From: a virus | Virus record (IMG/VR): IMGVR_UViG_3300017752_000012 | Location: 1-57,647 of that record | Direction: 5' to 3' (one strand) | Length of the DNA: 57,647 bases | Shown: piece after piece, positions 49,702 to 57,006 of the stretch | Layout of the letters: every line of letters starts with the position of its first letter | Numbering within the stretch: position 1 is the stretch's first letter | Translations under genes and position numbers: made by a program | The notes under the pieces: generated by a model | What the model was told of the DNA's origin: nothing | Databases searched by the model: none | Seen by the model: only the letters and a program-made list of their open reading frames with translations

Positions 49702-50521
49702 ATAATTTACTCTTTAGTTTCTGTACTGTTTGTAAGGGTAAGGCTCCTGGATCACGATCCTTGAGGCTCACATTTCTACTAGCCAAGCCTACTCGCTCAG
49801 CCATCTCTTGAACTTCTTTGGAGGCGTTCTGTCCTGCCTCATCTCCATCAAAGAATACAATTACTTCATCTACACCTTGTATAGAAAGCATACGTAATTT
49901 ATCCTCATTAATGTTCTTTGTGCCGAAGCAACAAATTGCATTATCTAATCCTTTATCATGCAAGTTTACCATATCATATATACCTTCTACTAGTACAACA
50001 GAACCTTGTATCGGCTCTACTACAGGGAATAGAGGCATCTTCGCACCCGCAGGCGAGATCATATACTTAGGCGTTCCGCCTGTAGTATGACGACCATTGA
50101 ATGCTACTATACGACCAGATATATCTCTTACAGGGAACACAATCCTGCCGATATGATCGGGATCATGGTGCTGAAACGCTTCAAACTTCTTGTATGTTTC
50201 AGGCTTAATATCTCTCCAATTGCCCGCATAAGGAACAATATTCCGAGGAAAAGACAAACCAACCGACTCAGACCTCTTAGCTTTAATAGTCTTTTTTAAT
50301 AGTTCTCGTCTTAGTTGTAGTTGGTTTGCCTTTTCGCCGAAATGAGTAAAAATGTTGCCCTTGAAACCGCACGAGAAACACTGAAATATGCCTGTGATTT
50401 TATCAATGCGCATACTAGGATTTCTATCGTCATGATCTGGTGACAAGCAGCGTACCAAAAAGTCTCCGCCTTTTGGTATAAAATAAATTCCTTTCGCTAC
50501 GAGTAGTTCTTCTACTGTCAA
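49694..50521 (-). CDS. DNA primase (zinc finger plus Toprim)
   Basis: 275 residues. The CHC2-type zinc finger is near the start: CLSPDHDDRNPSMRI, then FQCFSCGFKGN (C25, H29 region and the CxxC at about 49-52). The Toprim domain holds SVVLVEGIYDMVNL (Glu) and VIVFFDGDEAGQN (Asp pair). It makes RNA primers for the polymerase and helicase encoded next to it. It is shorter than DnaG (about 580), lacking the helicase-binding C-terminal domain. ATGA overlap with the previous gene. Confidence 0.9.
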   Translation of the reverse strand: MTVEELLVAKGIYFIPKGGDFLVRCLSPDHDDRNPSMRIDKITGIFQCFSCGFKGNIFTHFGEKANQLQLRRELLKKTIKAKRSESVGLSFPRNIVPYAGNWRDIKPETYKKFEAFQHHDPDHIGRIVFPVRDISGRIVAFNGRHTTGGTPKYMISPAGAKMPLFPVVEPIQGSVVLVEGIYDMVNLHDKGLDNAICCFGTKNINEDKLRMLSIQGVDEVIVFFDGDEAGQNASKEVQEMAERVGLASRNVSLKDRDPGALPLQTVQKLKSKLYA

Positions 50522-50799
50522 CGTCCTATATCCTTTACATTTTCACTACTGATTACTTGGTATGCACCTTTGTTATATGCAGGTGCTACTGTGAAGGAAG
50601 CATTGTCCGCATAACTGCGGTCAGGGGCTTCGCAAGTACCTACACCATCGTCCGCAGATCTATAGTGAACTGTGTCTCTGCGATAGGTATTGGCAACCTC
50701 TAAGGGTTCAAACTTAGGAGTATAGGTCTTAGACTTAGGTAAAGGCTTGCGCTTTCTACCTGAAGCTGTATGTCGTAAACTGCCGAATGTAAGTGCCAT
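50518..50799 (-). CDS. small conserved phage protein ahead of primase
   Basis: 93 residues from the ATG at 50799, chosen because AAGGAGAA lies just upstream and because the promoter's predicted start near 50823 excludes the longer reading from 50841. It is rich in basic residues at the start (GSLRHTASGRKRKPLPKSKT) and contains ANTYRRDTVHYRSADDGVGT. No family recognised, although I recall similar sequences in marine phages. First gene of the primase-polymerase transcript. Confidence 0.6.
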   Translation of the reverse strand: MALTFGSLRHTASGRKRKPLPKSKTYTPKFEPLEVANTYRRDTVHYRSADDGVGTCEAPDRSYADNASFTVAPAYNKGAYQVISSENVKDIGR

Positions 50800-50829
50800 A
50801 TTGCTTCTCCTTCTTGTAAATGTCCGTAT

Positions 50830-50858
50830 ATTATACGCCATTGAAGGTAAGAAGTCAA
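50830..50858 (-). promoter_or_regulatory. sigma70 promoter for primase and polymerase genes
   Basis: On the minus strand, TTGACT at 50858-50853, 17 bases, TATAAT at 50835-50830, after AAAAATAGTTC. One mismatch in the -35 box. The leader of about 25 bases has AAGGAGAA. Confidence 0.8.
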
Positions 50859-50867
50859 GAACTATTT

Positions 50868-52220
50868 TTAAATATCATCAATTTCTTCACCAGTTTTATG
50901 GGAAGAATCTTCACGTTCTTTAGGAGTGAGTGCAGACTCGGGGCCGATCTTTAGGCTGTCCCAATCTACTTCTGAGGTAAATGACTTCATAGAGGCTGAA
51001 CGCATCTTCACACAATTCAATGTGATACAGGCATCTTCATGATCCCACGTTTCCAACGTGTAAGCGGCATCTGCCGCATCAAGAATACCTTTAGCGAATC
51101 TAGCTTCTCCACTAGCGTCTGTTTGGTAGGGTGAGAATACGGTACAATCGTACTCCTGTGCCATAGACTTCAATGCTTTACTAACTTCAATCTGCTCTGT
51201 CCAGTCATACTGTCCACCAGTACGAGAGGGTAGACTCGACCGCTTTACCTGATTAATATAGTCAACGATAATGACACCAACATTCAGAGGTTTGACTTTT
51301 TTGTCAAGCTCGGCACGAATTTTGGATAGTGTTAAAGCTGGCTCATATACTACATCTAACTGCTGAGTCGGGAGGAGCTCGTGGTTAGCTTTCAGTACAT
51401 TATGCAACTTCTCAAAGTCACGATGTTCTCTATATTCCTTCAAGCGGTCTTGTCCATCAACATAACGAGCTGTCCACCAATTAGCCACCTGTTCCCACTC
51501 AGTAACATTTAAGTTCTGAGTACGCAGACGCGCAAAAGGAATTTTAGTGGCAATTGAGCAACATCTCTGAAGGATAGATCGACTATCCATCTCAATAGTG
51601 AAATAGATAGCCGACTTACCTGAAGCGTAAACATTGTTGGCAATGTTTGCACAAATAACAGATTTACCTGCACCACGTCGTCCACCGACCATAACCAAAT
51701 CTCTAGGAGAGAACTGGATTTCATGATCGTACTCATCATTGAGTCCGAACTTCATGTAACGGGCTAAATCTTCTTCTGGCTCAAACAGTTCAATACGTTG
51801 CATACTTTCCTGTGGGGCTTCAAGATCAACCTTATCTTCAATGTCTAAGACAATCTGATGAAGGTGGTCTACTGACTCTTGAGCATCCTCGAATGCTACA
51901 GAGTGTTCAACATAATCTTCTAGTGAGTCCAGAATTTCTTTCTGAGTATATTCGTTCTTTAGATACTGAAGAAGCATCTCAGGGTCGGCATCGACCTCGA
52001 CAGCTTCAATCGCAAAAAGTTTTTCACGAGTAGCAGAATCACGAATCTCATACTTGAGATCTTCAACTGTGGGCATTTTATGAAAGGTCTCGCAGTGCTT
52101 ATCAATAATCTTATAAAGACTATGATACTCACTTGGCAGATAATGCCTGTGCGTTACACTCCAGGTCTGAAAGTCCTGTAGCTCAAGCACTTGCTTTATT
52201 AGCGCAGATGCGATATTCAA
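50868..52220 (-). CDS. replicative DNA helicase (DnaB-like)
   Basis: 450 residues. It starts at a TTG at 52220 with GGGAGGG seven or eight bases upstream. The C-terminal RecA-like domain has Walker A MVGGRRGAGKSVICANI, AIYFTIEMDSRSI, Walker B VGVIIVDYINQVKRS and a later motif ARFAKGILDAADAA. The N-terminal 130 residues are helical, as in DnaB, but shorter and different in sequence. It unwinds DNA at the fork together with the short primase. The acidic tail TPKEREDSSHKTGEEIDDI may bind partners. The promoter for the next operon overlaps its end. Confidence 0.88.
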   Translation of the reverse strand: MNIASALIKQVLELQDFQTWSVTHRHYLPSEYHSLYKIIDKHCETFHKMPTVEDLKYEIRDSATREKLFAIEAVEVDADPEMLLQYLKNEYTQKEILDSLEDYVEHSVAFEDAQESVDHLHQIVLDIEDKVDLEAPQESMQRIELFEPEEDLARYMKFGLNDEYDHEIQFSPRDLVMVGGRRGAGKSVICANIANNVYASGKSAIYFTIEMDSRSILQRCCSIATKIPFARLRTQNLNVTEWEQVANWWTARYVDGQDRLKEYREHRDFEKLHNVLKANHELLPTQQLDVVYEPALTLSKIRAELDKKVKPLNVGVIIVDYINQVKRSSLPSRTGGQYDWTEQIEVSKALKSMAQEYDCTVFSPYQTDASGEARFAKGILDAADAAYTLETWDHEDACITLNCVKMRSASMKSFTSEVDWDSLKIGPESALTPKEREDSSHKTGEEIDDI

Positions 52221-52290
52221 TTATAAACCCTCCCAAGTTTAAAGATGTGGGTAGACCCCGTAGAGCCTACCCGAAAGATACTAAGCTAGA

Positions 52291-53013
52291 TTAAGCAGAT
52301 GCTTTTTCTTTCTTAGCTGCGCCATCATAGTCAGAGGCAGTTAAGCCACGACGAGTTAGCATAGTCTTAACGCCACGAGCAGTTTTGCCAATCGCTTCAG
52401 CGATAGCTTCAACAGTCATGTCGCCGACTGAAAGGTCAGCCAAAGGATCTTCTTTTGAAGCGCCTTTAGTTACTTCTTGCTTAGGAATGGCGTTGATGTC
52501 GCCAGAACGAAGTAGGCTAAGAGCTTTACCACGTACTGAGTTCACAGAGCGACCTAGAGCTTCAGCGATAGCTTCTACGAAAGCACCGTCGTTTACCAAC
52601 TGTACAAAAGTAGCTTCTTCGTCTGGGCTGTAAGTACGAACTGCTTCAACTTTAGGAGCAGGTTTAACGTGATCCGTTAGTTCCATAGACAAGATTTTAC
52701 CTTGAATAGACTTAGGAGAGAATGCGCCATCTTCGAAAAGACCTGCGATATCTGCATAAGTATATTGACCGCTGTTATCAGCAACAAAAGAGGCTAGAGT
52801 AGCTTCTTGAGCGTCTGTAAACGCACGGCTTGCTGATGCTGAAGCTAGTTCAACATCAAAACCCATTTTACGTAGTTTGCTAGAAACTGAACGGGTTGAG
52901 GTTTCAAGTTGTTCTGCTGCTTCTGCAACAGTTGCTTGGCTCACAGGTGATTCATCACCTACGAAATTTGTAAGAGAGCTAGTACGCTCGTCTGTCCACT
53001 TAGGAAGTGCCAT
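52291..53013 (-). CDS. repeated HTH / SANT-like DNA-binding protein
   Basis: 240 residues. Three similar units begin with an aromatic-acidic start and end in a recognition-helix-like segment: KWTDERTSSL...TRSVSSKLRKMG (residues 5-51), FTDAQEATLA...KSIQGKILSM (65-110) and YSPDEEATFV...NSVRGKALSLL (128-168). A fourth HTH without the start (VEAIAEAIGKTARGVKTML) lies at 201-219. This is the layout of Myb/SANT-type tandem DNA binders. It may be a phage transcription regulator or a replication-origin binder; it lies between ligase and helicase genes. The function is inferred from fold-like pattern only. Confidence 0.65.
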   Translation of the reverse strand: MALPKWTDERTSSLTNFVGDESPVSQATVAEAAEQLETSTRSVSSKLRKMGFDVELASASASRAFTDAQEATLASFVADNSGQYTYADIAGLFEDGAFSPKSIQGKILSMELTDHVKPAPKVEAVRTYSPDEEATFVQLVNDGAFVEAIAEALGRSVNSVRGKALSLLRSGDINAIPKQEVTKGASKEDPLADLSVGDMTVEAIAEAIGKTARGVKTMLTRRGLTASDYDGAAKKEKASA

Positions 53014-53016
53014 ATT

Positions 53017-53766
53017 TTATTCTCCAATAAAATCTAATAAATTAGTTATGATTTCTACGCCAGAGTCTCTGGCTTTCTTAGTTTTAGCGGACTCAACTCC
53101 GCTTTCGTTAACCAGTATTGTAACATCCTTTGTCAAACTTGTTTTGGTTACATATCCAAGTTCTTGTAGTTTAGCATTTGCCTCTGCTTTAGTTTTGAAA
53201 CTACTCAGTTTACCACTAATACATACAGTGCCTTTCGCTACCTCGACAACTCTAGGGCTGTCGAACTGAAAGTCAAAAGGTAAAAGACTAACATAATAGA
53301 ACTCGTCCTCGATCCATGAGGTAAGATTACTACTCGCTTTATCGCCAAGACCAGCCTTACGGCACAAATCATAGTCTATTTCTTCAATGTCTTTGCAGAC
53401 TCTCGATAGCTTTTCCGCGGCACTTTTGCCGATAAGCGGGATGCTGAATGCAGGTAATAACACATTCAGGGGTGCAGAGCGAGATCTCTGTAGTTCATCT
53501 AATAACTTGACTGCCAATCTATCAGAAGATAGAGCCTCGGATACATCATCAAGCGATAAGTCATAGAGTTCCTCGAGGGAGGTTATTCCTAACTTCTTAA
53601 TGGTTGCAGGGCCGAGACCTTTGATCTTCAGAGTCTTAGCAAAGTGTTCAATGAGCTTCAGAGATTTCTCTCCGCATTTGGGGTTTCTACAATACAGAAG
53701 ATGATTGACTTCTTCGAGAACCGAGCTGCAACTGGGGCAAACTGTGGGTGCTTCGATGAATGTCAT
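53017..53766 (-). CDS. NAD+-dependent DNA ligase, C-terminal subunit (zinc finger, HhH, BRCT)
   Basis: 249 residues, own promoter and a strong AGAGGAGAG site before the ATG. The start holds a four-cysteine zinc finger (VCPSCSSVL, later YCRNPKCGEKSL), then helix-hairpin-helix motifs (KIKGLGPATIKKLG and IPLIGKSAAEKL), and a BRCT domain at about 180-249 (GTVCISGKLSSFKTKAEANA, VTILVNESG). It is exactly the C-terminal half of bacterial LigA. The other half is encoded at 53840. T5 also has a split NAD+-dependent ligase. The two must assemble to seal nicks efficiently. Confidence 0.88.
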   Translation of the reverse strand: MTFIEAPTVCPSCSSVLEEVNHLLYCRNPKCGEKSLKLIEHFAKTLKIKGLGPATIKKLGITSLEELYDLSLDDVSEALSSDRLAVKLLDELQRSRSAPLNVLLPAFSIPLIGKSAAEKLSRVCKDIEEIDYDLCRKAGLGDKASSNLTSWIEDEFYYVSLLPFDFQFDSPRVVEVAKGTVCISGKLSSFKTKAEANAKLQELGYVTKTSLTKDVTILVNESGVESAKTKKARDSGVEIITNLLDFIGE

Positions 53767-53792
53767 GGTCTCTCCTCTGAAATTGAAATAGT

Positions 53793-53821
53793 ATTATACG
53801 GAAATTTAAGGTTTCTGTCAA
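53793..53821 (-). promoter_or_regulatory. early-type promoter cassette for the ligase C-terminal gene
   Basis: On the minus strand, TTGACA at 53821-53816, 17 bases, TATAAT at 53798-53793. The sequence after the -10 box (TTTCAATTTCAGAGGAGA) is shared with the cassettes at 54800 and 55985, and includes the ribosome site. Confidence 0.85.
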
Positions 53822-53839
53822 GAATTATTTTTCTACAGG

Positions 53840-54772
53840 TCACGAAGGATTAATCCGTCTGACAATGCGAGGTATAATCTCACCAGAACGTATAACTTCT
53901 ACTCGACATCCGATCTCCAGATCTAGGTCGCGTATGTACTCAATATTGTGCAATGTGGCTCTAGACACTGTCGCTCCGCCTATCTCAACGGGATCAAGAA
54001 CCCCGACTGGACTGACTACACCACTTTTGCCTAGCTGCCACACCACATCTAAGAGAGTTGTTTCTACACCCTGCTTCTGCTCTTTAAGAGCAAACGCACC
54101 TCGTGGGTGGTTAGAGGTATGACCCAATTCTTCAAACTTGAAGTTGTCTCGTAGACGATACACTATACCATCGGTAGGATAGCCAGTGCAATCAAAAGAA
54201 AGTGCTGTATTGAAACCCATACGTTCCAACCCTTCAAGAGTTGCGTCAAAGTTTCGATTTACAACTCTCTCTTGACCATACGCTACGAACCACAACTCTT
54301 TGGAACGCTCAAAGAACTCGTCGTGGTCTTTCAAGTTGAGAGACCCCGCAGCGTAGTTACGAGCATTAGGAATAGAGTCTGGAGCAACTACTTCACCAGT
54401 GATCTGTACCATAGCTTTTATAGATATGATATTAGGTACTAGCAAACGCATCTTATCAGTGATGTCCCTGCCTTGTATGCCATCGCCCCTCGTAAGAGCC
54501 AACTGGAGTAAACCCTCAACATACAACAGCGAAACAGCCGCCCCGTCAAGTTTAGGAGTTTCGATACACTCATCTACCGCCAAAGGAGCTTCTGCAAGAT
54601 CAAAACATTTCTTGAGAGAATACATACGATAGACATGAGGTATAGCATCAGTTACTTGGTAACCGACTCGATTGTATTGATGCTTATCTGCCAAGAGATC
54701 AAACTCCTCATCTGAGATGATGGGCGACCCCTCATAGTATGCTTCACACGCTCTGTCTAAAAACTCTTTCAC
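53840..54772 (-). CDS. NAD+-dependent DNA ligase, N-terminal subunit (adenylation and OB domains)
   Basis: 310 residues from a GTG at 54772 with AGGAGA upstream. The NAD-binding Ia region (CEAYYEGSPIISDEEFDLL) comes first. The adenylation lysine is K74 in ETPKLDGAAV, followed by TRGDGIQGRDIT, TGEVVAPD, DGIVYRLRD (Arg where E. coli has Lys) and RGAFALKEQ. The OB fold has the highly typical VWQLGKSGVVSPVGVLDPVE, then VSRATLHN. It ends where the zinc finger would begin, and that part is a separate gene at 53017. Length is about half of LigA (671). Confidence 0.9.
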   Translation of the reverse strand: MKEFLDRACEAYYEGSPIISDEEFDLLADKHQYNRVGYQVTDAIPHVYRMYSLKKCFDLAEAPLAVDECIETPKLDGAAVSLLYVEGLLQLALTRGDGIQGRDITDKMRLLVPNIISIKAMVQITGEVVAPDSIPNARNYAAGSLNLKDHDEFFERSKELWFVAYGQERVVNRNFDATLEGLERMGFNTALSFDCTGYPTDGIVYRLRDNFKFEELGHTSNHPRGAFALKEQKQGVETTLLDVVWQLGKSGVVSPVGVLDPVEIGGATVSRATLHNIEYIRDLDLEIGCRVEVIRSGEIIPRIVRRINPS

Positions 54773-54799
54773 TTATGGTTCTCCTAAAATTGAAATACT

Positions 54800-54828
54800 A
54801 TTATACGGAATTTTAGGAAACCTGTCAA
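54800..54828 (-). promoter_or_regulatory. early-type promoter cassette for the ligase N-terminal gene
   Basis: On the minus strand, TTGACA at 54828-54823, 17 bases, TATAAT at 54805-54800, after ATAGTTC. Followed by TTTCAATTTTAGGAGAA, which contains the ribosome site. Confidence 0.85.
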
Positions 54829-54831
54829 GAA

Positions 54832-55131
54832 CTATTTATAAAGATCCTTAATTAAGTCTCCAAAAACTTCTTCTACCAACTGCTTCGACTCAGCTAGCGA
54901 TAATATCTCTACTAGCCCTGCAAATAATTCTCTTGAGTTGGTAAGATCAAGTGGCATTGCTACACCTTCGGGAGTAGGTTTCCACTCCTCATTGAAGTCT
55001 AAATAATACTTACGCAAGTGTATGTACTCAACATCTCGAAAAGTATTGATGGTGAGTCGTACTTGCTGCTCCTTTACTTGGTCATAGTGTATAACACGAG
55101 AGTAGGCTTCAGGCGCTTGGTGTAGTTCCAT
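54832..55131 (-). CDS. PC4-like ssDNA-binding transcription coactivator
   Basis: 99 residues. The segment RLTINTFRDVEYIHLRKYYL, then EEWKPTPEGVAMPLDL and a C-terminal helix matches the PC4/p15 fold: four strands with conserved aromatic and basic residues, then the GVAMPLDLTNSRELF region before a helix that forms the dimer. PC4 proteins bind ssDNA and, in eukaryotes, aid transcription. Phages such as T5 carry relatives that assist replication and late transcription. It starts at the stop of the previous gene and is followed by a promoter. Its N-terminal 25 residues are extra to the core. Confidence 0.75.
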   Translation of the reverse strand: MELHQAPEAYSRVIHYDQVKEQQVRLTINTFRDVEYIHLRKYYLDFNEEWKPTPEGVAMPLDLTNSRELFAGLVEILSLAESKQLVEEVFGDLIKDLYK

Positions 55132-55403
55132 TACTTTCTACCCTCGTTCTTTAGGATTGACGATAGAGGTACTACGCTCGACACATTGGAAGGGCGTAAC
55201 AAGCGATAAGAATCGGTATCCCAACAGAAAAACAATAAGGTATCTTTTGTTTCTTTTGCTCTATTCTTTTTCTTTTGTATGTAAGGCGTGGAAAAATCTA
55301 GAGTACAAACATTGTACTTTAGCTTTCTCGATTGCTCACTACGATATGTAATGATTGCGTCCCCGTATTCTGTGACGAGGTCTGCTAGTTCTTGCTTTTT
55401 CAC
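55131..55403 (-). CDS. hypothetical protein before the PC4-like gene
   Basis: 90 residues. The GTG at 55403 is chosen because AAGGAG lies six bases upstream; a TTG nine codons earlier would place that site inside the gene. The product is basic and beta-rich (DAIITYRSEQSRKLKYNVCT, TLLFFCWDTDSYRLLRPS) with two cysteines. No family recognised. It shares one base with the PC4-like start, so they are coupled. It follows a terminator at 55475, so expression may depend on read-through. Confidence 0.55.
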   Translation of the reverse strand: MKKQELADLVTEYGDAIITYRSEQSRKLKYNVCTLDFSTPYIQKKKNRAKETKDTLLFFCWDTDSYRLLRPSNVSSVVPLSSILKNEGRK

Positions 55404-55474
55404 TTTAGCTCCTTTGTAGTAATTCAGCAATAATTATTGTGTTATTACATACTGTTAGGTGCTTTTGCTAGATA

Positions 55475-55507
55475 CAAGAAAGCCCCGCTAGTCTAAACTA
55501 GCAGGGC
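55475..55507 (-). terminator. rho-independent terminator after an HTH gene
   Basis: On the minus strand, GCCCTGCTAGT, loop TTAG, ACTAGCGGGGC (one G-T pair), then TTTCTTG. It follows the stop at 55514 by seven bases, and likely limits transcription into 55403. Confidence 0.8.
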
Positions 55508-55513
55508 AGGTAC

Positions 55514-55957
55514 TTAGCCTTCGTTGATCGCTGTGATAACTTTGGTAAAATACTGTGATGCTTTACCAGTCAGCTTGCCAATGATTTCCTCATCGACTTC
55601 TTGACCTGCATCACCAAGTGCGGCGATAAGTGCTTCTGCAGCTGCTGCTTTAGATACTCTTGTGCCTCCACCTGTAGAACCGCCACTAGATTTAGTAGCA
55701 GGTGTTTTCTTAACATAAACGCCAGCTTTGGTTAAGATCATGCGAACACCATTTGGTGATTCGTCTAATTCTTCTGCAATATCTTTTACAATCTCCATAC
55801 TGGTCTCTGGAGTTGGTTCTGCTTCTTCATACATTGATACTGCTTGTGCTTTCTTATCGTCGTCCCACGCCATTTTGCGCTTCCTCTTGTTAGGTTGTTT
55901 AGATCCTGGGCAAGTACCCAGAGCTTTAAGTTGTGAAAGGTAGAATCGTTCCGACAT
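55514..55957 (-). CDS. HTH DNA-binding protein with two possible starts
   Basis: 147 residues from the ATG at 55957, which has AGGGGAA upstream in the same cassette as the ligase genes. An in-frame ATG at 55873, with AGAGGAA upstream, would give 119 residues and fits my recollection of the family's usual start (MAWDDDKKAQAVSMY). The middle MEIVKDIAEELDESPNGVRM is an HTH. A Gly/Ser/Thr linker leads to a C-terminal domain (RVSKAAAAEALIAALGDAGQ, then GKLTGKASQYFTKVI). Such proteins are likely phage regulators or DNA organisers. The two starts may yield two products. Confidence 0.65.
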   Translation of the reverse strand: MSERFYLSQLKALGTCPGSKQPNKRKRKMAWDDDKKAQAVSMYEEAEPTPETSMEIVKDIAEELDESPNGVRMILTKAGVYVKKTPATKSSGGSTGGGTRVSKAAAAEALIAALGDAGQEVDEEIIGKLTGKASQYFTKVITAINEG

Positions 55958-55984
55958 TGGTTATTCCCCTAAATTTGAAATGAT

Positions 55985-56014
55985 ATTATACGGCAATTTA
56001 AGGACTTCTGTCAA
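55985..56014 (-). promoter_or_regulatory. early-type promoter cassette for the HTH gene
   Basis: On the minus strand, TTGACA at 56014-56009, an 18-base spacer, TATAAT at 55990-55985. It follows AAAAATACTTC and leads into TTTCAAATTTAGGGGAA. Confidence 0.85.
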
Positions 56015-56024
56015 GAAGTATTTT

Positions 56025-56744
56025 TTATAACCTGTCAATTCTTACCCCGTACTGTTTCAAATGTTCTAGCTTACATAATTCATATGCAGGAACATATGCA
56101 GAGAAACCCCCTGCTGTTACATTTGAAAAGAAAGTATCGTCGCTGTCAACCTTCTGTTTAATATATACTGCATATACGGGACAGCCATACTTACTATCAT
56201 AGTTGGTATTTCCTAGACCTTTCTTGCTTGCAATGTATTCGGGGGTGAGTCGTGCGTGTACTTCTACCGCGGCATGATATGTCGCCGACCACGCAACCTC
56301 CCCTTCCGCATAGTCATCTGACAAGAGAGCATCCGGATAATAGTGCGACCCAAGTTTTTCTTCTTTATTCGCAGGACGCTGGGGTACACCGACCGTCTCG
56401 AGTAATGTACGAACAAAGGAAGGACTTCTGAAAAGGGACTTAGAAATCTCTGAAATCGTCCCGCCTTGCAGGTAGCTTTCGCAAGCCTCCGCAATTTCAG
56501 CTTGAGACGCGGGTCGACCCCGTAGCTTTTTCTTGCGTTGTGCAGTGTATGCTTTCTTTTCATGGTACTCCTCAATAATCTTATTTAGCCTAGTAGTATT
56601 ATAGGCTATGTTCAGAATATCACACGCTTCCTTTTTTGTTATAGGTTTCTGAGAAGAACTGGGGTTTAGAAGCCCTATTACCTTCTCTATGTTTTGAGTC
56701 GATAAGTTCTCGTAATCCTTCTTTTTTACTACTTTCCGCGCCAT
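56025..56744 (-). CDS. HTH DNA-binding protein with C-terminal domain
   Basis: 239 residues from the ATG at 56744 with GGAG eight bases upstream. There are two HTH-like regions: PITKKEACDILNIAYNTTRL near residue 33-52, and GGTISEISKSLFRSPSFVRT near 92-112, with an Arg/Lys linker between (RKKKLRGRPA). The C-terminal half is mixed, with a Tyr-rich segment (SKYGCPVYAVYIKQKV). This suggests a resolvase-like HTH repressor or regulator. It overlaps the DUF3310 gene by 125 bases in another frame. Confidence 0.6.
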   Translation of the reverse strand: MARKVVKKKDYENLSTQNIEKVIGLLNPSSSQKPITKKEACDILNIAYNTTRLNKIIEEYHEKKAYTAQRKKKLRGRPASQAEIAEACESYLQGGTISEISKSLFRSPSFVRTLLETVGVPQRPANKEEKLGSHYYPDALLSDDYAEGEVAWSATYHAAVEVHARLTPEYIASKKGLGNTNYDSKYGCPVYAVYIKQKVDSDDTFFSNVTAGGFSAYVPAYELCKLEHLKQYGVRIDRL

Positions 56745-57006
56745 ACTCTAACTCCAATAATAATTCGCAATAATGTATAATTTTCTTTATGTCCTCTGCA
56801 CCGTTCTTAGCTCGATGTCGAGTCGCATACTTTATTATGTTTCCTTCGATGTATCCTAAACCATTTGCGTGTATATACTCTAATGGTTGTATAGGCAGAT
56901 CGTAGTGCGATCCACCTTCTTGCCGCTCTAACGGTCTTTGTTCTTCGTGATCTTCTGCTACCCACACTGGTAATTCTCCTGAACTTGCAATGTTCTTCAT
57001 TTTCAT
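56620..57006 (-). CDS. DUF3310 protein (nucleotide kinase-like in phages)
   Basis: 128 residues. The core EGGSHYDLPIQPLEYIHANG, then GYIEGNIIKYATRHRAKNG and AEDIKKIIHYCELLLELEYG matches DUF3310 over residues 30-90; phage annotators call it a nucleotide kinase, without a kinase motif visible. The last 38 residues are read from the same DNA as the start of the next gene. The DUF3310 core ends before that overlap, so the tail may be of little importance. Starts with TAATG overlap. Confidence 0.75.
   Translation of the reverse strand: MKMKNIASSGELPVWVAEDHEEQRPLERQEGGSHYDLPIQPLEYIHANGLGYIEGNIIKYATRHRAKNGAEDIKKIIHYCELLLELEYGAESSKKEGLRELIDSKHREGNRASKPQFFSETYNKKGSV

Noticed and set aside
52249-52272. 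Hairpin GGGTAG / CTACCC between the HTH-repeat gene and the helicase gene
   Set aside because: Only six pairs with a 12-base loop and no T tract on the transcribed strand; not enough to call a terminator.
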